Positions 1 through 7,424 of a stretch of 64,000 nucleotides of DNA are shown piece by piece. The stretch is from Winogradskyella sp046545555 (GTDB lineage: Bacteria > Bacteroidota > Bacteroidia > Flavobacteriales > Flavobacteriaceae). The notes beneath the pieces were generated by a model that was given only the letters and a program-made list of their open reading frames with translations, had not been told where the DNA came from and searched no databases. Numbering within the stretch: position 1 is the stretch's first letter; the number at the start of each line of letters is the position of its first letter. Both the position numbers and the translations under genes were made by a program. The DNA lies in contig NZ_JBHZTH010000001.1 of the NCBI RefSeq assembly GCF_046545555.1, positions 1,922,001 through 1,986,000 of the forward strand. The letters run 5' to 3'.

Positions 1-1
1 G

Positions 2-313
2 AAAGCCTTCGAAATCGCTAAACAATACGACTTAATTAAAGATTACAAGGCTTCTGTTAAGTCATTTAATAACTTTTTATTAGAGTTTCCAGGAACCAGC
101 TTAAGAAACGAAGCAATGTTTTACAGATTAGATGCTGCTTACAATTTAGCTACGTTGAGTATAGATTCTCTTAAGGAACAGCGCTTAATTGATGCCATAA
201 CTTATTATAAAGCATTAAAAAAGTCGTTTCCAAATTCTGAGTATATGGAAGATGCGAATAGAATGAAAGAAGAGTTACAACAACAATTAGATACGTTTAT
301 TACAAAAAGTTAA
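2..313 (+). CDS. bamD: Outer membrane assembly lipoprotein BamD, C-terminal part
   Basis: The reading frame is open from base 2, so the N-terminus, with the lipoprotein signal, lies outside the window. The visible 103 residues are helical and TPR-like, with the pattern YDLIKDYKASVKSFNNFL, then LEFPGTSLRNEAMFYRLDA, then a repeat ending in a Lys/Glu-rich tail, typical of BamD (YfiO). BamD is a periplasmic lipoprotein of the BAM complex that inserts beta-barrel proteins in the outer membrane. It lies 12 bases before rpoZ and begins the bamD-rpoZ-coaBC-porD-recN order familiar from flavobacteria, which supports the call. The family name is inferred from this tail and the context. Confidence 0.85.
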   Translation, partial: KAFEIAKQYDLIKDYKASVKSFNNFLLEFPGTSLRNEAMFYRLDAAYNLATLSIDSLKEQRLIDAITYYKALKKSFPNSEYMEDANRMKEELQQQLDTFITKS

Positions 314-325
314 TCATTTATAGAG

Positions 326-658
326 ATGGATTTAAAAAAGACCGATGCACCAGTAAGTACAATTACTTACAACAGAAATGAAGTTGATGCTGCTACAGAT
401 AATATATACGAAGCAATATCTGTAATTTCAAAACGTGCAGAACAAATTAATACTGATATAAGACGCGAGTTAATAGATAAACTAGAAGAGTTTGCTACAT
501 ATAACGATAGTCTTGAAGAAATTTTTGAAAACAAGGAGCAAATTGAAGTTTCTAAGTTTTATGAAAAATTACCAAAACCACATGCTTTAGCTGTTAAAGA
601 GTGGTTAGATGATAAAATTTATCATAGAAATACTGAGGATACTCAGCCAGAGCACTAA
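326..658 (+). CDS. rpoZ: DNA-directed RNA polymerase omega subunit (Bacteroidota type)
   Basis: This 110-residue protein is the Bacteroidota form of the omega/Rpb6 subunit, which helps assemble RNA polymerase by holding the beta-prime subunit. The sequence has the family's N-terminal segment before a conserved core around NIYEAISVISKRAEQI (roughly residues 26-41), followed by an acidic helical region and a short tail. It is much diverged from proteobacterial RpoZ, so the call rests on the core and on its fixed position between bamD and coaBC. It is probably co-transcribed with both, since the gaps are 12 and 7 bases. No catalytic residues are expected. Confidence 0.85.
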   Translation: MDLKKTDAPVSTITYNRNEVDAATDNIYEAISVISKRAEQINTDIRRELIDKLEEFATYNDSLEEIFENKEQIEVSKFYEKLPKPHALAVKEWLDDKIYHRNTEDTQPEH

Positions 659-665
659 ACCTTAG

Positions 666-1877
666 ATGTCTATTTTAAAGGACAAACACATTTTGTTAGG
701 CATTACCGCAGGTATTGCCGCATATAAATCTGCTACTTTAGTACGATTATTTATAAAAGCAGGCGCTAACGTAAAAGTTGTTATGACGCCTGCTTCAAAA
801 GATTTTATTACTCCACTTACGCTTTCAACCCTTTCAAAAAACCCAGTATGTTCTTCATTCATAGATGAAGAAGATGATAGTGGGCTTTGGAATAATCATG
901 TAGATTTAGGCCTTTGGGCTGATTACTTTATTATTGCGCCAGCGACCGCAAATACCATGTCAAAAATGGCAAACGGTGGCTGCGATAATATTCTTTTGGC
1001 AACATACCTTTCAGCTAAATGTCCTGTGTATTTTGCTCCTGCAATGGATTTAGATATGTACAAACATGAAACTACAAAGTCGTCCTTTGCAAAATTAACT
1101 TCTTATGGAAATAAAATGATTCCTGCAGGTACAGGAGAATTAGCTAGCGGATTAGTTGGTGAAGGACGAATGGCTGAGCCACAAGATATAATTAAATTTG
1201 TTGAAAAGGATATTTTAAATCAATTACCTTTAAATGGAAAGCAAATACTTATTACAGCGGGTCCTACTTACGAGGCGTTAGACCCTGTTCGTTTTATAGG
1301 AAATCACTCAAGCGGTAAAATGGGTTTTGAGATTGCTAATGCAGCCGCTAATCTAGGTGCAAATGTAGTTTTGGTTACAGGTCCAACGCATCAAAAAAGC
1401 ACGCACAGCTTAGTAGATGTTAAACCTGTAGTTAGTGCACAGCAAATGTATGACGAGGTTCATAAACACTTTGAATCTTCAAGTATCGCAATACTTTCGG
1501 CGGCCGTAGCAGATTATAGGCCAAAAACAATAGCTAATCAGAAAATAAAAAAGAAGGATTCGACGTTTAGTATAGAGTTAGAAAAGACAAAGGATATTTT
1601 AAAATCTTTAGGAGAGATTAAAGTTCATCAATTTTTAGTAGGCTTTGCCTTAGAAACTAATAATGAATTAGAACATGCAAAAGGCAAGTTAATTTCTAAA
1701 AACTTAGACTTAATTGTTCTTAACTCTTTGCAAGATAAAGGTGCTGGTTTTGGCGTATCGACAAATAAAGTTACATTTATAACATCATCTAATGATATTA
1801 TAAAACATCAGCTTAAAACTAAGGCAGAAGTTGCTGAAGATTTAATAAAACAGATATTAAAACAATTACATGCGTAA
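666..1877 (+). CDS. coaBC: Bifunctional phosphopantothenoylcysteine decarboxylase / phosphopantothenate-cysteine ligase
   Basis: A 403-residue bifunctional coenzyme A biosynthesis enzyme. The N-terminal CoaC half is an FMN-binding decarboxylase: it has the GITAGIAAYKS flavin motif near the start, the active-site His in NHVDLGLWAD, the ANTMSKMANGGCDN loop, and PAMDLDMYKH in place of the classic PAMNxxMW substrate clamp, a common flavobacterial variant. The linker SGLVGEGRMAEP precedes the CoaB half, which carries ITAGPTYEALDPVRFIGN and SSGKMG. CoaB joins cysteine to 4'-phosphopantothenate using CTP, and CoaC then decarboxylates the product. The last eight bases overlap the next gene, suggesting translational coupling. 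Another CoA gene, coaE, lies at 13.9 kb. Confidence 0.96.
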   Translation: MSILKDKHILLGITAGIAAYKSATLVRLFIKAGANVKVVMTPASKDFITPLTLSTLSKNPVCSSFIDEEDDSGLWNNHVDLGLWADYFIIAPATANTMSKMANGGCDNILLATYLSAKCPVYFAPAMDLDMYKHETTKSSFAKLTSYGNKMIPAGTGELASGLVGEGRMAEPQDIIKFVEKDILNQLPLNGKQILITAGPTYEALDPVRFIGNHSSGKMGFEIANAAANLGANVVLVTGPTHQKSTHSLVDVKPVVSAQQMYDEVHKHFESSSIAILSAAVADYRPKTIANQKIKKKDSTFSIELEKTKDILKSLGEIKVHQFLVGFALETNNELEHAKGKLISKNLDLIVLNSLQDKGAGFGVSTNKVTFITSSNDIIKHQLKTKAEVAEDLIKQILKQLHA

Positions 1878-2757
1878 CCTATTATTACTTTTTAGCTTAT
1901 TATTTACATCAGTGGTTCTTTCTCAAGAATTAAACTGTAGCGTTAACGTTATTGCACAGCAAACAGGTAATGATAATAACGTCGTTTTTAAAACCTTAGA
2001 GAAACAACTTAATGAGTTTATTAATAATACACAATGGACCGAAAAAGCCTTTGCGCAAGAAGAACGAATTAATTGTAGTATGGTTATTAATGTAACCAAC
2101 TATGAGAATGACAGGTTTAATGCAACGCTACAAATATCTTCCTCTAGACCAATTTATAATTCTACATATAGCTCTCCAATATATAATTATAATGATAGAG
2201 ATTTTAATTTTCAGTACATAGAATTTCAGAATTTAGTTTATAACCCTATTCAGTTCGAATCTAATTTAATATCAGTATTAACCTTTCATATTCAAATGAT
2301 ATTAGGTATGGACGCAGATTCTTTTTCACCTAATGGAGGTGATGATTATTTTGCTCAAGCTCAGAGAATTGTTAATTATTCGCAGCAGATCAATGGACAA
2401 GGATGGAAATTGGAAGATGGTTTACAGTCTCGTTTTGCGTTAATAGATAATTTATTATCTCCTACATTTAAAGAAATAAGAGCAACAATGTATAACTATC
2501 ATATTGGTGGGTTGGATCTTATGAGTGAAAGTGCTAAAAAAGGAAAGACTCAGGTAATAGCATCTTTAACAGAGCTACAAAAAATTCATAAAAGAAGACC
2601 AAACTCTTATTTGTTACGCGTTTTCTTTGATGCAAAATCTGATGAGTTAATGGATATTCTATCAGGAGGGCCTAGTGTAAATATAACAGATGCTGTAGAT
2701 ATTTTAAATCAAATAGCGCCAATGCACTCACAAAAATGGAGGAAGATTAAGTTTTAA
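1870..2757 (+). CDS. porD: PorD-like type IX secretion protein (DUF4835 family)
   Basis: A 295-residue exported protein with an N-terminal signal peptide (MRNLLLLFSLLFTSVVLSQ) followed by a mature domain beginning ELNCSVNVIAQQTGN. This is the DUF4835 family, which sits between coaBC and recN throughout the Flavobacteriia and is associated with type IX secretion under the name PorD. Two cysteines near the mature N-terminus (in LNCSV and INCSM) are conserved-looking. The start overlaps the coaBC stop by eight bases, so the two are probably translated from one message. Three proteins with type IX sorting tails are encoded nearby at 5.5-11.9 kb. Family assignment is firm; a direct role in secretion is known only by association and is inferred here. 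Confidence 0.82.
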   Translation: MRNLLLLFSLLFTSVVLSQELNCSVNVIAQQTGNDNNVVFKTLEKQLNEFINNTQWTEKAFAQEERINCSMVINVTNYENDRFNATLQISSSRPIYNSTYSSPIYNYNDRDFNFQYIEFQNLVYNPIQFESNLISVLTFHIQMILGMDADSFSPNGGDDYFAQAQRIVNYSQQINGQGWKLEDGLQSRFALIDNLLSPTFKEIRATMYNYHIGGLDLMSESAKKGKTQVIASLTELQKIHKRRPNSYLLRVFFDAKSDELMDILSGGPSVNITDAVDILNQIAPMHSQKWRKIKF

Positions 2758-2784
2758 TCAATTCTTATAATTTTTTTGTTTGTC

Positions 2785-2805
2785 ATTCTGAATACAATTC
2801 ATAAT
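2785..2805 (+). repeat. Palindromic dispersed element, copy 1
   Basis: ATTCTGAA (2785-2792) pairs with TTCATAAT (2798-2805) at seven of eight positions around a five-base spacer. It is flanked by GTC on the left and CT on the right, the same flanks seen in the copies at 23.4 and 28.3 kb. It lies between porD and the recN promoter box. Confidence 0.5.
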
Positions 2806-2808
2806 CTA

Positions 2809-2816
2809 TATTTTTG
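2809..2816 (+). promoter_or_regulatory. Candidate -7 promoter box for recN
   Basis: TATTTTTG matches the Bacteroidota -7 consensus TAnnTTTG and lies 20 bases before the recN start codon, giving a predicted leader of about 14 bases. An upstream TTCTG ending at 2790 is an imperfect -33 element at 18 bases' spacing, and it lies inside the palindromic element. Confidence 0.45.
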
Positions 2817-2836
2817 TTTAAACTAATCACTGATTT

Positions 2837-4489
2837 TTGCTAAGAACACTTTACATAAAAAATTATGCCCTTATAGATGAATTAAATGTTCAATTTAATA
2901 ATGGTTTTACCATTATTACAGGTGAAACGGGTGCTGGTAAATCTATTCTATTAGGTGGCTTATCTTTAGTTTTAGGAAAACGAGCAGATTTGAGTCAAGT
3001 AAAAAATACTGACGAAAAATGTATTATAGAAGCTAGTTTTGATATTGCAAACTACAGTTTAAAGACACTTTTTAATTCACTAGACTTAGATTATGATGTG
3101 CAAACCATAATTAGGCGAGAAATATTACCTTCCGGAAAATCTAGAGCATTTATTAATGACACACCTGTAACTTTAGATAATTTATCTAAGCTGAGTAATT
3201 ACCTTATAGATATTCATTCGCAACATCAGACCCAACAATTAACCGAGGACGATTATCAATTTCAGGTTATTGACGCATTAGGTGAAAATAACTTGAATTT
3301 AGAGTCCTATAATAAATTATTAGTTGATTATAAATTACTAAAACAATCTTTGGAGGAATTAAAAATATCTAAATCAGAAATGATTAAAGAGTATGATTAT
3401 AATCTATTTCTTGCAAACGAATTAAGTGAAATCGATTTAGAATCTATTAACCTTCAGGAGCTAGAAGCACAATATGAAGAACTCAATAATATTGAAGTAA
3501 TCGAAGATAAATTAGGAAGTTCTAGAGCGATTATAAATGCTGAGAATTTAGGTGTTATTGATCAAATTAATAAAGTAAAACAAGAGCTTTTAAAAATATC
3601 GGGCTTTGGAAAGTCATATGAGAATTTAACAGAAAGGGTGGTAAGTGCAGGTATAGAGTTAGACGATATTTTATCTGAAATTGATAATCTTGAGGAAAGT
3701 TTAACAACTGACCCAGAAGCGCTCAACCTTATTAATAAAAAGCTACAAATTATAAATAACCTATTTCAAAAACATTCGACGTCCAATGTTGAAGACCTCA
3801 TAGAAATTAAGGTTACACTACAATCTAAAATTTCGAATACAGAAAGTTTAGATAGTACAATAACAGAGCTCGAAAAAGAACTTTCACAATTAGACGAGAA
3901 ATTAGGTGTAGCAGCGCTAAAAATTACTAAAAAGAGAAAAGAAGCAATCCCTGTTCTTATTTCTAAATTAGAGCGTATGTTGACAGAATTAGGAATGCCA
4001 AACGCTAGATTTAATATAGAAATAGAGCCTTTAAACGATTATAATTTAAATGGAAAAGACAATTTAAAGTTTTTGTTTATGGCCAATAAAGGTTCTAATT
4101 ATAATGAATTAAAAAAATCTGCTTCAGGTGGTGAATTATCAAGAATTATGCTAGCTATAAAAGCAATTCTTGCAGAATACATTCAACTACCTTCGATTAT
4201 GTTCGATGAAATTGATACAGGAGTATCTGGTGAAATTTCAAATAAAATGGGTGATATTATGAAACAGATGAGCAATAAAATGCAAGTGTTTTCTATAACA
4301 CATTTACCGCAAATAGCAGCTAAAGGAAATTCACATTTTAAGGTTTATAAAACTGACGTAAATGATATAACACTTACTCAATTAAAACGATTAGACGAGG
4401 ATGAGCGTATAGTAGAAATTGCGCAGATGTTAGGAGGTATTAATATTACCGAATCTGCAATGGCTCATGCCAAACAATTATTGAATTAA
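2837..4489 (+). CDS. recN: DNA repair protein RecN
   Basis: A 550-residue SMC-like ATPase that works in recombinational repair of double-strand breaks. Walker A is GETGAGKS (residues 29-36). A long charged coiled-coil middle follows, and the C-terminal lobe carries the ABC signature SASGGELSR and a Walker B ending MFDEIDTGVSGE, then the ITHLPQIAAKG switch. The start is TTG at 2837: an in-frame TGA stands at 2831-2833, so no ATG upstream is possible, and the conserved N-terminal segment LRTLYIKNYALIDEL starts immediately after. The TAnnTTTG-like box 20 bases upstream agrees with this start. The length is normal for the family. Confidence 0.96.
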   Translation: MLRTLYIKNYALIDELNVQFNNGFTIITGETGAGKSILLGGLSLVLGKRADLSQVKNTDEKCIIEASFDIANYSLKTLFNSLDLDYDVQTIIRREILPSGKSRAFINDTPVTLDNLSKLSNYLIDIHSQHQTQQLTEDDYQFQVIDALGENNLNLESYNKLLVDYKLLKQSLEELKISKSEMIKEYDYNLFLANELSEIDLESINLQELEAQYEELNNIEVIEDKLGSSRAIINAENLGVIDQINKVKQELLKISGFGKSYENLTERVVSAGIELDDILSEIDNLEESLTTDPEALNLINKKLQIINNLFQKHSTSNVEDLIEIKVTLQSKISNTESLDSTITELEKELSQLDEKLGVAALKITKKRKEAIPVLISKLERMLTELGMPNARFNIEIEPLNDYNLNGKDNLKFLFMANKGSNYNELKKSASGGELSRIMLAIKAILAEYIQLPSIMFDEIDTGVSGEISNKMGDIMKQMSNKMQVFSITHLPQIAAKGNSHFKVYKTDVNDITLTQLKRLDEDERIVEIAQMLGGINITESAMAHAKQLLN

Positions 4490-4540
4490 TACTATATTTA
4501 CACAACTATTATAATAACTGACTAACTAAAGATTTACACT

Positions 4541-5356
4541 ATGTATAACTTATTAAAAGGAAAAAAAGGAATCATTTTTGGTGCACTAGACGAAAATTCT
4601 ATTGCATGGAAAACTGCTATGCGTGTTCATGAAGAAGGAGGAACTTTTGTGTTAACAAATGCACCAGTTGCAATGAGAATGGGGCAGATTAATGAACTTG
4701 CCGAGCAAACAGGCTCTCAGATAATTCCTGCGGATGCAACTTCAGAAGAAGATTTACAAAATTTGGTAGAAAAATCGATGGAGATTCTAGGAGGTAAAAT
4801 AGACTTTGTATTACATTCTATAGGTATGTCTATTAATGTAAGAAAAGGAAAAGCTTATACGGATCAAAATTATGCATGGACACAAAAAGGAACAGACGTT
4901 TCGGCAATGTCTTTTCATAAAACGATGCAAACATTATATAAGGCTGATGCTATGAATGAGTGGGGAAGTATTGTGGCATTAACATACATGGCTGCGCAGC
5001 GTGTTTTTCCAGATTATAATGATATGGCAGATAACAAAGCTTATCTAGAGAGTATAGCTCGTAGCTTTGGTTATTTTTTCGGTAGAGATAAAAAAGTTAG
5101 AGTAAATACTATTTCGCAATCACCGACTCCAACAACAGCAGGTAGCGGAGTTAAAGGTTTTGATGGTTTTATTGCATACGCTGAAAAAATGTCACCTTTA
5201 GGAAACGCAACAGCTATGGATTGCGCAAATTATACGGTCACATTATTTAGTGACTTAACAAAACGTGTTACTTTACAGAATTTATATAATGATGGTGGTT
5301 TTAGCAACATGGGAGTAAGTGATGCTGTAATGGATACTTTTGTAGATAATCAATAA
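4541..5356 (+). CDS. fabI: Enoyl-[acyl-carrier-protein] reductase [NADH]
   Basis: A 271-residue short-chain dehydrogenase of the FabI branch, which reduces trans-2-enoyl-ACP in the last step of each fatty acid elongation cycle in the cytoplasm. The N-terminal cofactor region GKKGIIFGALDENSIAW replaces the usual glycine-rich SDR motif in the way typical of FabI. The catalytic pair is Tyr159 and Lys166 (Y-x6-K in PDYNDMADNK). The HSIGMS and SPTPTTAGSGVKGFDGF segments are family hallmarks. The gene has its own 50-base leader after recN and ends in a strong terminator, so it may be transcribed alone or at the end of the preceding block. Confidence 0.95.
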   Translation: MYNLLKGKKGIIFGALDENSIAWKTAMRVHEEGGTFVLTNAPVAMRMGQINELAEQTGSQIIPADATSEEDLQNLVEKSMEILGGKIDFVLHSIGMSINVRKGKAYTDQNYAWTQKGTDVSAMSFHKTMQTLYKADAMNEWGSIVALTYMAAQRVFPDYNDMADNKAYLESIARSFGYFFGRDKKVRVNTISQSPTPTTAGSGVKGFDGFIAYAEKMSPLGNATAMDCANYTVTLFSDLTKRVTLQNLYNDGGFSNMGVSDAVMDTFVDNQ

Positions 5357-5380
5357 AATAAATTACTTCGTAATAGTTAA

Positions 5381-5412
5381 ACATCGTCAACCATTTGACG
5401 ATGTTTTTTTTA
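5381..5412 (+). terminator. Rho-independent terminator after fabI
   Basis: ACATCGTCAA pairs perfectly with TTGACGATGT (ten base pairs) and is followed by a run of eight T. It closes the plus-strand housekeeping block. Confidence 0.9.
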
Positions 5413-5483
5413 TTTAGTCGATATTATAAGAGGCTTATTTACCTAGAACTTCAATTGTACTATATTTAAAACCAAAAGGAGTT

Positions 5484-7226
5484 ATGAAAAACTTTTATGT
5501 TACTCTAACCACTTGTATATTATTGTGTGCGATATCTTATAGTCAAACTTTGTTTGAAGATGAAGCAGATATATTAGGTCTCACAGACCATACTGGTACA
5601 ATTGGTAACGGGAGCGGAATTAGTTTTGCTGATTATAACGGTGATGGATGGGATGATATAACTTTGCCATCAGCTGATGGTATACCTTTAAGATTTTATA
5701 AAAATTTCGGAGGTTTTTTCGTTGAAGAATTTATTTTGCCACAACCAATTAATTATAGAATACGCAGTGTTACTTGGGTAGACTATGACAACGATGGAGA
5801 TAGGGATCTTTTTATTTCTAGCGATACATCTAACGGTAATAAGCTATTTAGAAAAAATTCTGGTACTATTTTAGAGGATGTGACGTTATCCGCTGGCTTG
5901 CCTCTAGATAATTTATTTACATATGGCGTTTCTTGGGGTGACTATGATAATGATGGTTGCTTAGATTTATATCTATCAAATAGAGATGCAAATACAACTA
6001 TTATAAATTATTTATTTAAAAATAATTGTGATGGAACTTTCTCAGATGTAACAACTGCATCTGGTCTTGTTACTACACCAGCGTTAACTTTATGTGCTGG
6101 TTTCTTTGATTTTAATAACGATGGATGGCAAGATTTGTATGTATCTAACGATAAAAGTTATCCTAATTTCCTTTACAAGAACAATGGTGATGGTACATTC
6201 TCAGACATCAGTGATTCATCTGGTACAGGTATTATTGTAGATGCTATGTCTGTTTCTATTGATGATTATGACTCGGATGGTTTTTTTGATATTTACATAA
6301 CAAATACTCCATCTACCGCAGGTACAACAACTACTGATGGTAGTGTACTTTTTAAAAATAATGGTGATGAAACTTTCACTAACGTTGCTCCGTCGATTGG
6401 TGCGGAATTAAATAGCTGGTCATGGGGAGCAAGCTTCTTAGACGCAGAAAATGATGGAGATTTAGATTTGTATGTTAGTTGTTCTTATATTTCTACAGAC
6501 GGTTTTCCTTCATATGGGTTTTATGAAAATGACAATAATGGATCATTTGTAAGCTCTACTAGTGTAGGCTTTACTAATAACGAATTTAGAAGTTATGGAA
6601 GTGCTATTGGAGATGTTGATAATGATGGTAAAGTAGATATTGCAGTGATGAATAACTTAGATACTACACCTAATATTTGGAAAAATAGATCTATAAATTC
6701 TAACAATTTTTTAAGTATTGATTTAGAGGGTACTGTTAGCAATATAGATGGAGTCGGTGCTGTTATTGAAATATCTATAAACGGAAATAAGCAGTATAGA
6801 AATGTTATGAGTAGTGAGAGCTATATGTCTCAGAATTCATTTAGAGAAATATTTGGAGTAGGTACAGCAAGTGTTATTGACTATATTAAAGTTACATGGC
6901 CAAGTGGTATCGTAGATACTTTTACAAACGTAACAACCAATCAGTTAATAACGTTAGTTGAAGGTACGAGTTTGTCTGTAGACTTATTTAATGATTCAGT
7001 TAATGTTGCGTATAATAACCCAATACGTGACAATCTCAATATTCAGTCTTCGCATATTATAAATAGCTATAAATTATATGATAGTTTAGGGCATTTAGTT
7101 TTAGGAGAAAATTATACTGGTTATAACTTAACCCTTAATTTATTAAATGTTCCTTCAGGTCTATATTTTTGTGATATGCTATTTGAAGGAGGCAGGTCTA
7201 AAGTCATTAAGTTGATAAAGGAATAG
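5484..7226 (+). CDS. Secreted FG-GAP/VCBS repeat protein with ASPIC/UnbV domain and type IX sorting tail
   Basis: A 580-residue exported protein of the CRTAC1 type. A signal peptide (about residues 1-20, ending SYSQ) leads into several FG-GAP/VCBS propeller repeats with calcium-binding motifs such as DYDNDGDRD, DYDNDGCLD and DAENDGDLD. The ASPIC/UnbV domain follows (about residues 400-490, with GVGAVIEISINGNKQYR and VTWPSGIVD). The last 75 residues form a type IX secretion C-terminal domain (NPIRDNLNIQS and the SGLYFCDMLFEGG strand pair). The protein is therefore probably exported by the type IX system and anchored or released at the surface. Ligand unknown; adhesion or carbohydrate binding is only an inference. 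The gene at 10167 is a close paralogue. Confidence 0.88.
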   Translation: MKNFYVTLTTCILLCAISYSQTLFEDEADILGLTDHTGTIGNGSGISFADYNGDGWDDITLPSADGIPLRFYKNFGGFFVEEFILPQPINYRIRSVTWVDYDNDGDRDLFISSDTSNGNKLFRKNSGTILEDVTLSAGLPLDNLFTYGVSWGDYDNDGCLDLYLSNRDANTTIINYLFKNNCDGTFSDVTTASGLVTTPALTLCAGFFDFNNDGWQDLYVSNDKSYPNFLYKNNGDGTFSDISDSSGTGIIVDAMSVSIDDYDSDGFFDIYITNTPSTAGTTTTDGSVLFKNNGDETFTNVAPSIGAELNSWSWGASFLDAENDGDLDLYVSCSYISTDGFPSYGFYENDNNGSFVSSTSVGFTNNEFRSYGSAIGDVDNDGKVDIAVMNNLDTTPNIWKNRSINSNNFLSIDLEGTVSNIDGVGAVIEISINGNKQYRNVMSSESYMSQNSFREIFGVGTASVIDYIKVTWPSGIVDTFTNVTTNQLITLVEGTSLSVDLFNDSVNVAYNNPIRDNLNIQSSHIINSYKLYDSLGHLVLGENYTGYNLTLNLLNVPSGLYFCDMLFEGGRSKVIKLIKE

Positions 7227-7424
7227 ACTTTTTATGTATAAGTTTTTTCTGCAATAGCATCTTTTTTAATCTCTAATCTAGTCTTTAGATTATAACAATT
7301 CTAAATAATCGATAAAGCGTATTTTACCGTCTATATTTTCCATTCAACGATTTGCTATAGTTAGGTGCATAAAATTTAAAGTTTTAACATATTTTTAGGG
7401 AATTACTAACTTAAAATAGATTAA

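Noticed and set aside
662..862. 66-residue minus-strand frame over the start of coaBC
   Set aside because: Fully overlaps the conserved coaBC N-terminus; no evidence of a separate product.
7274..7292. Hairpin TAATCTA/TAGATTA between the FG-GAP gene and the large adhesin-like gene
   Set aside because: Seven AT-rich base pairs with no T tract; too weak to call a terminator or operator.
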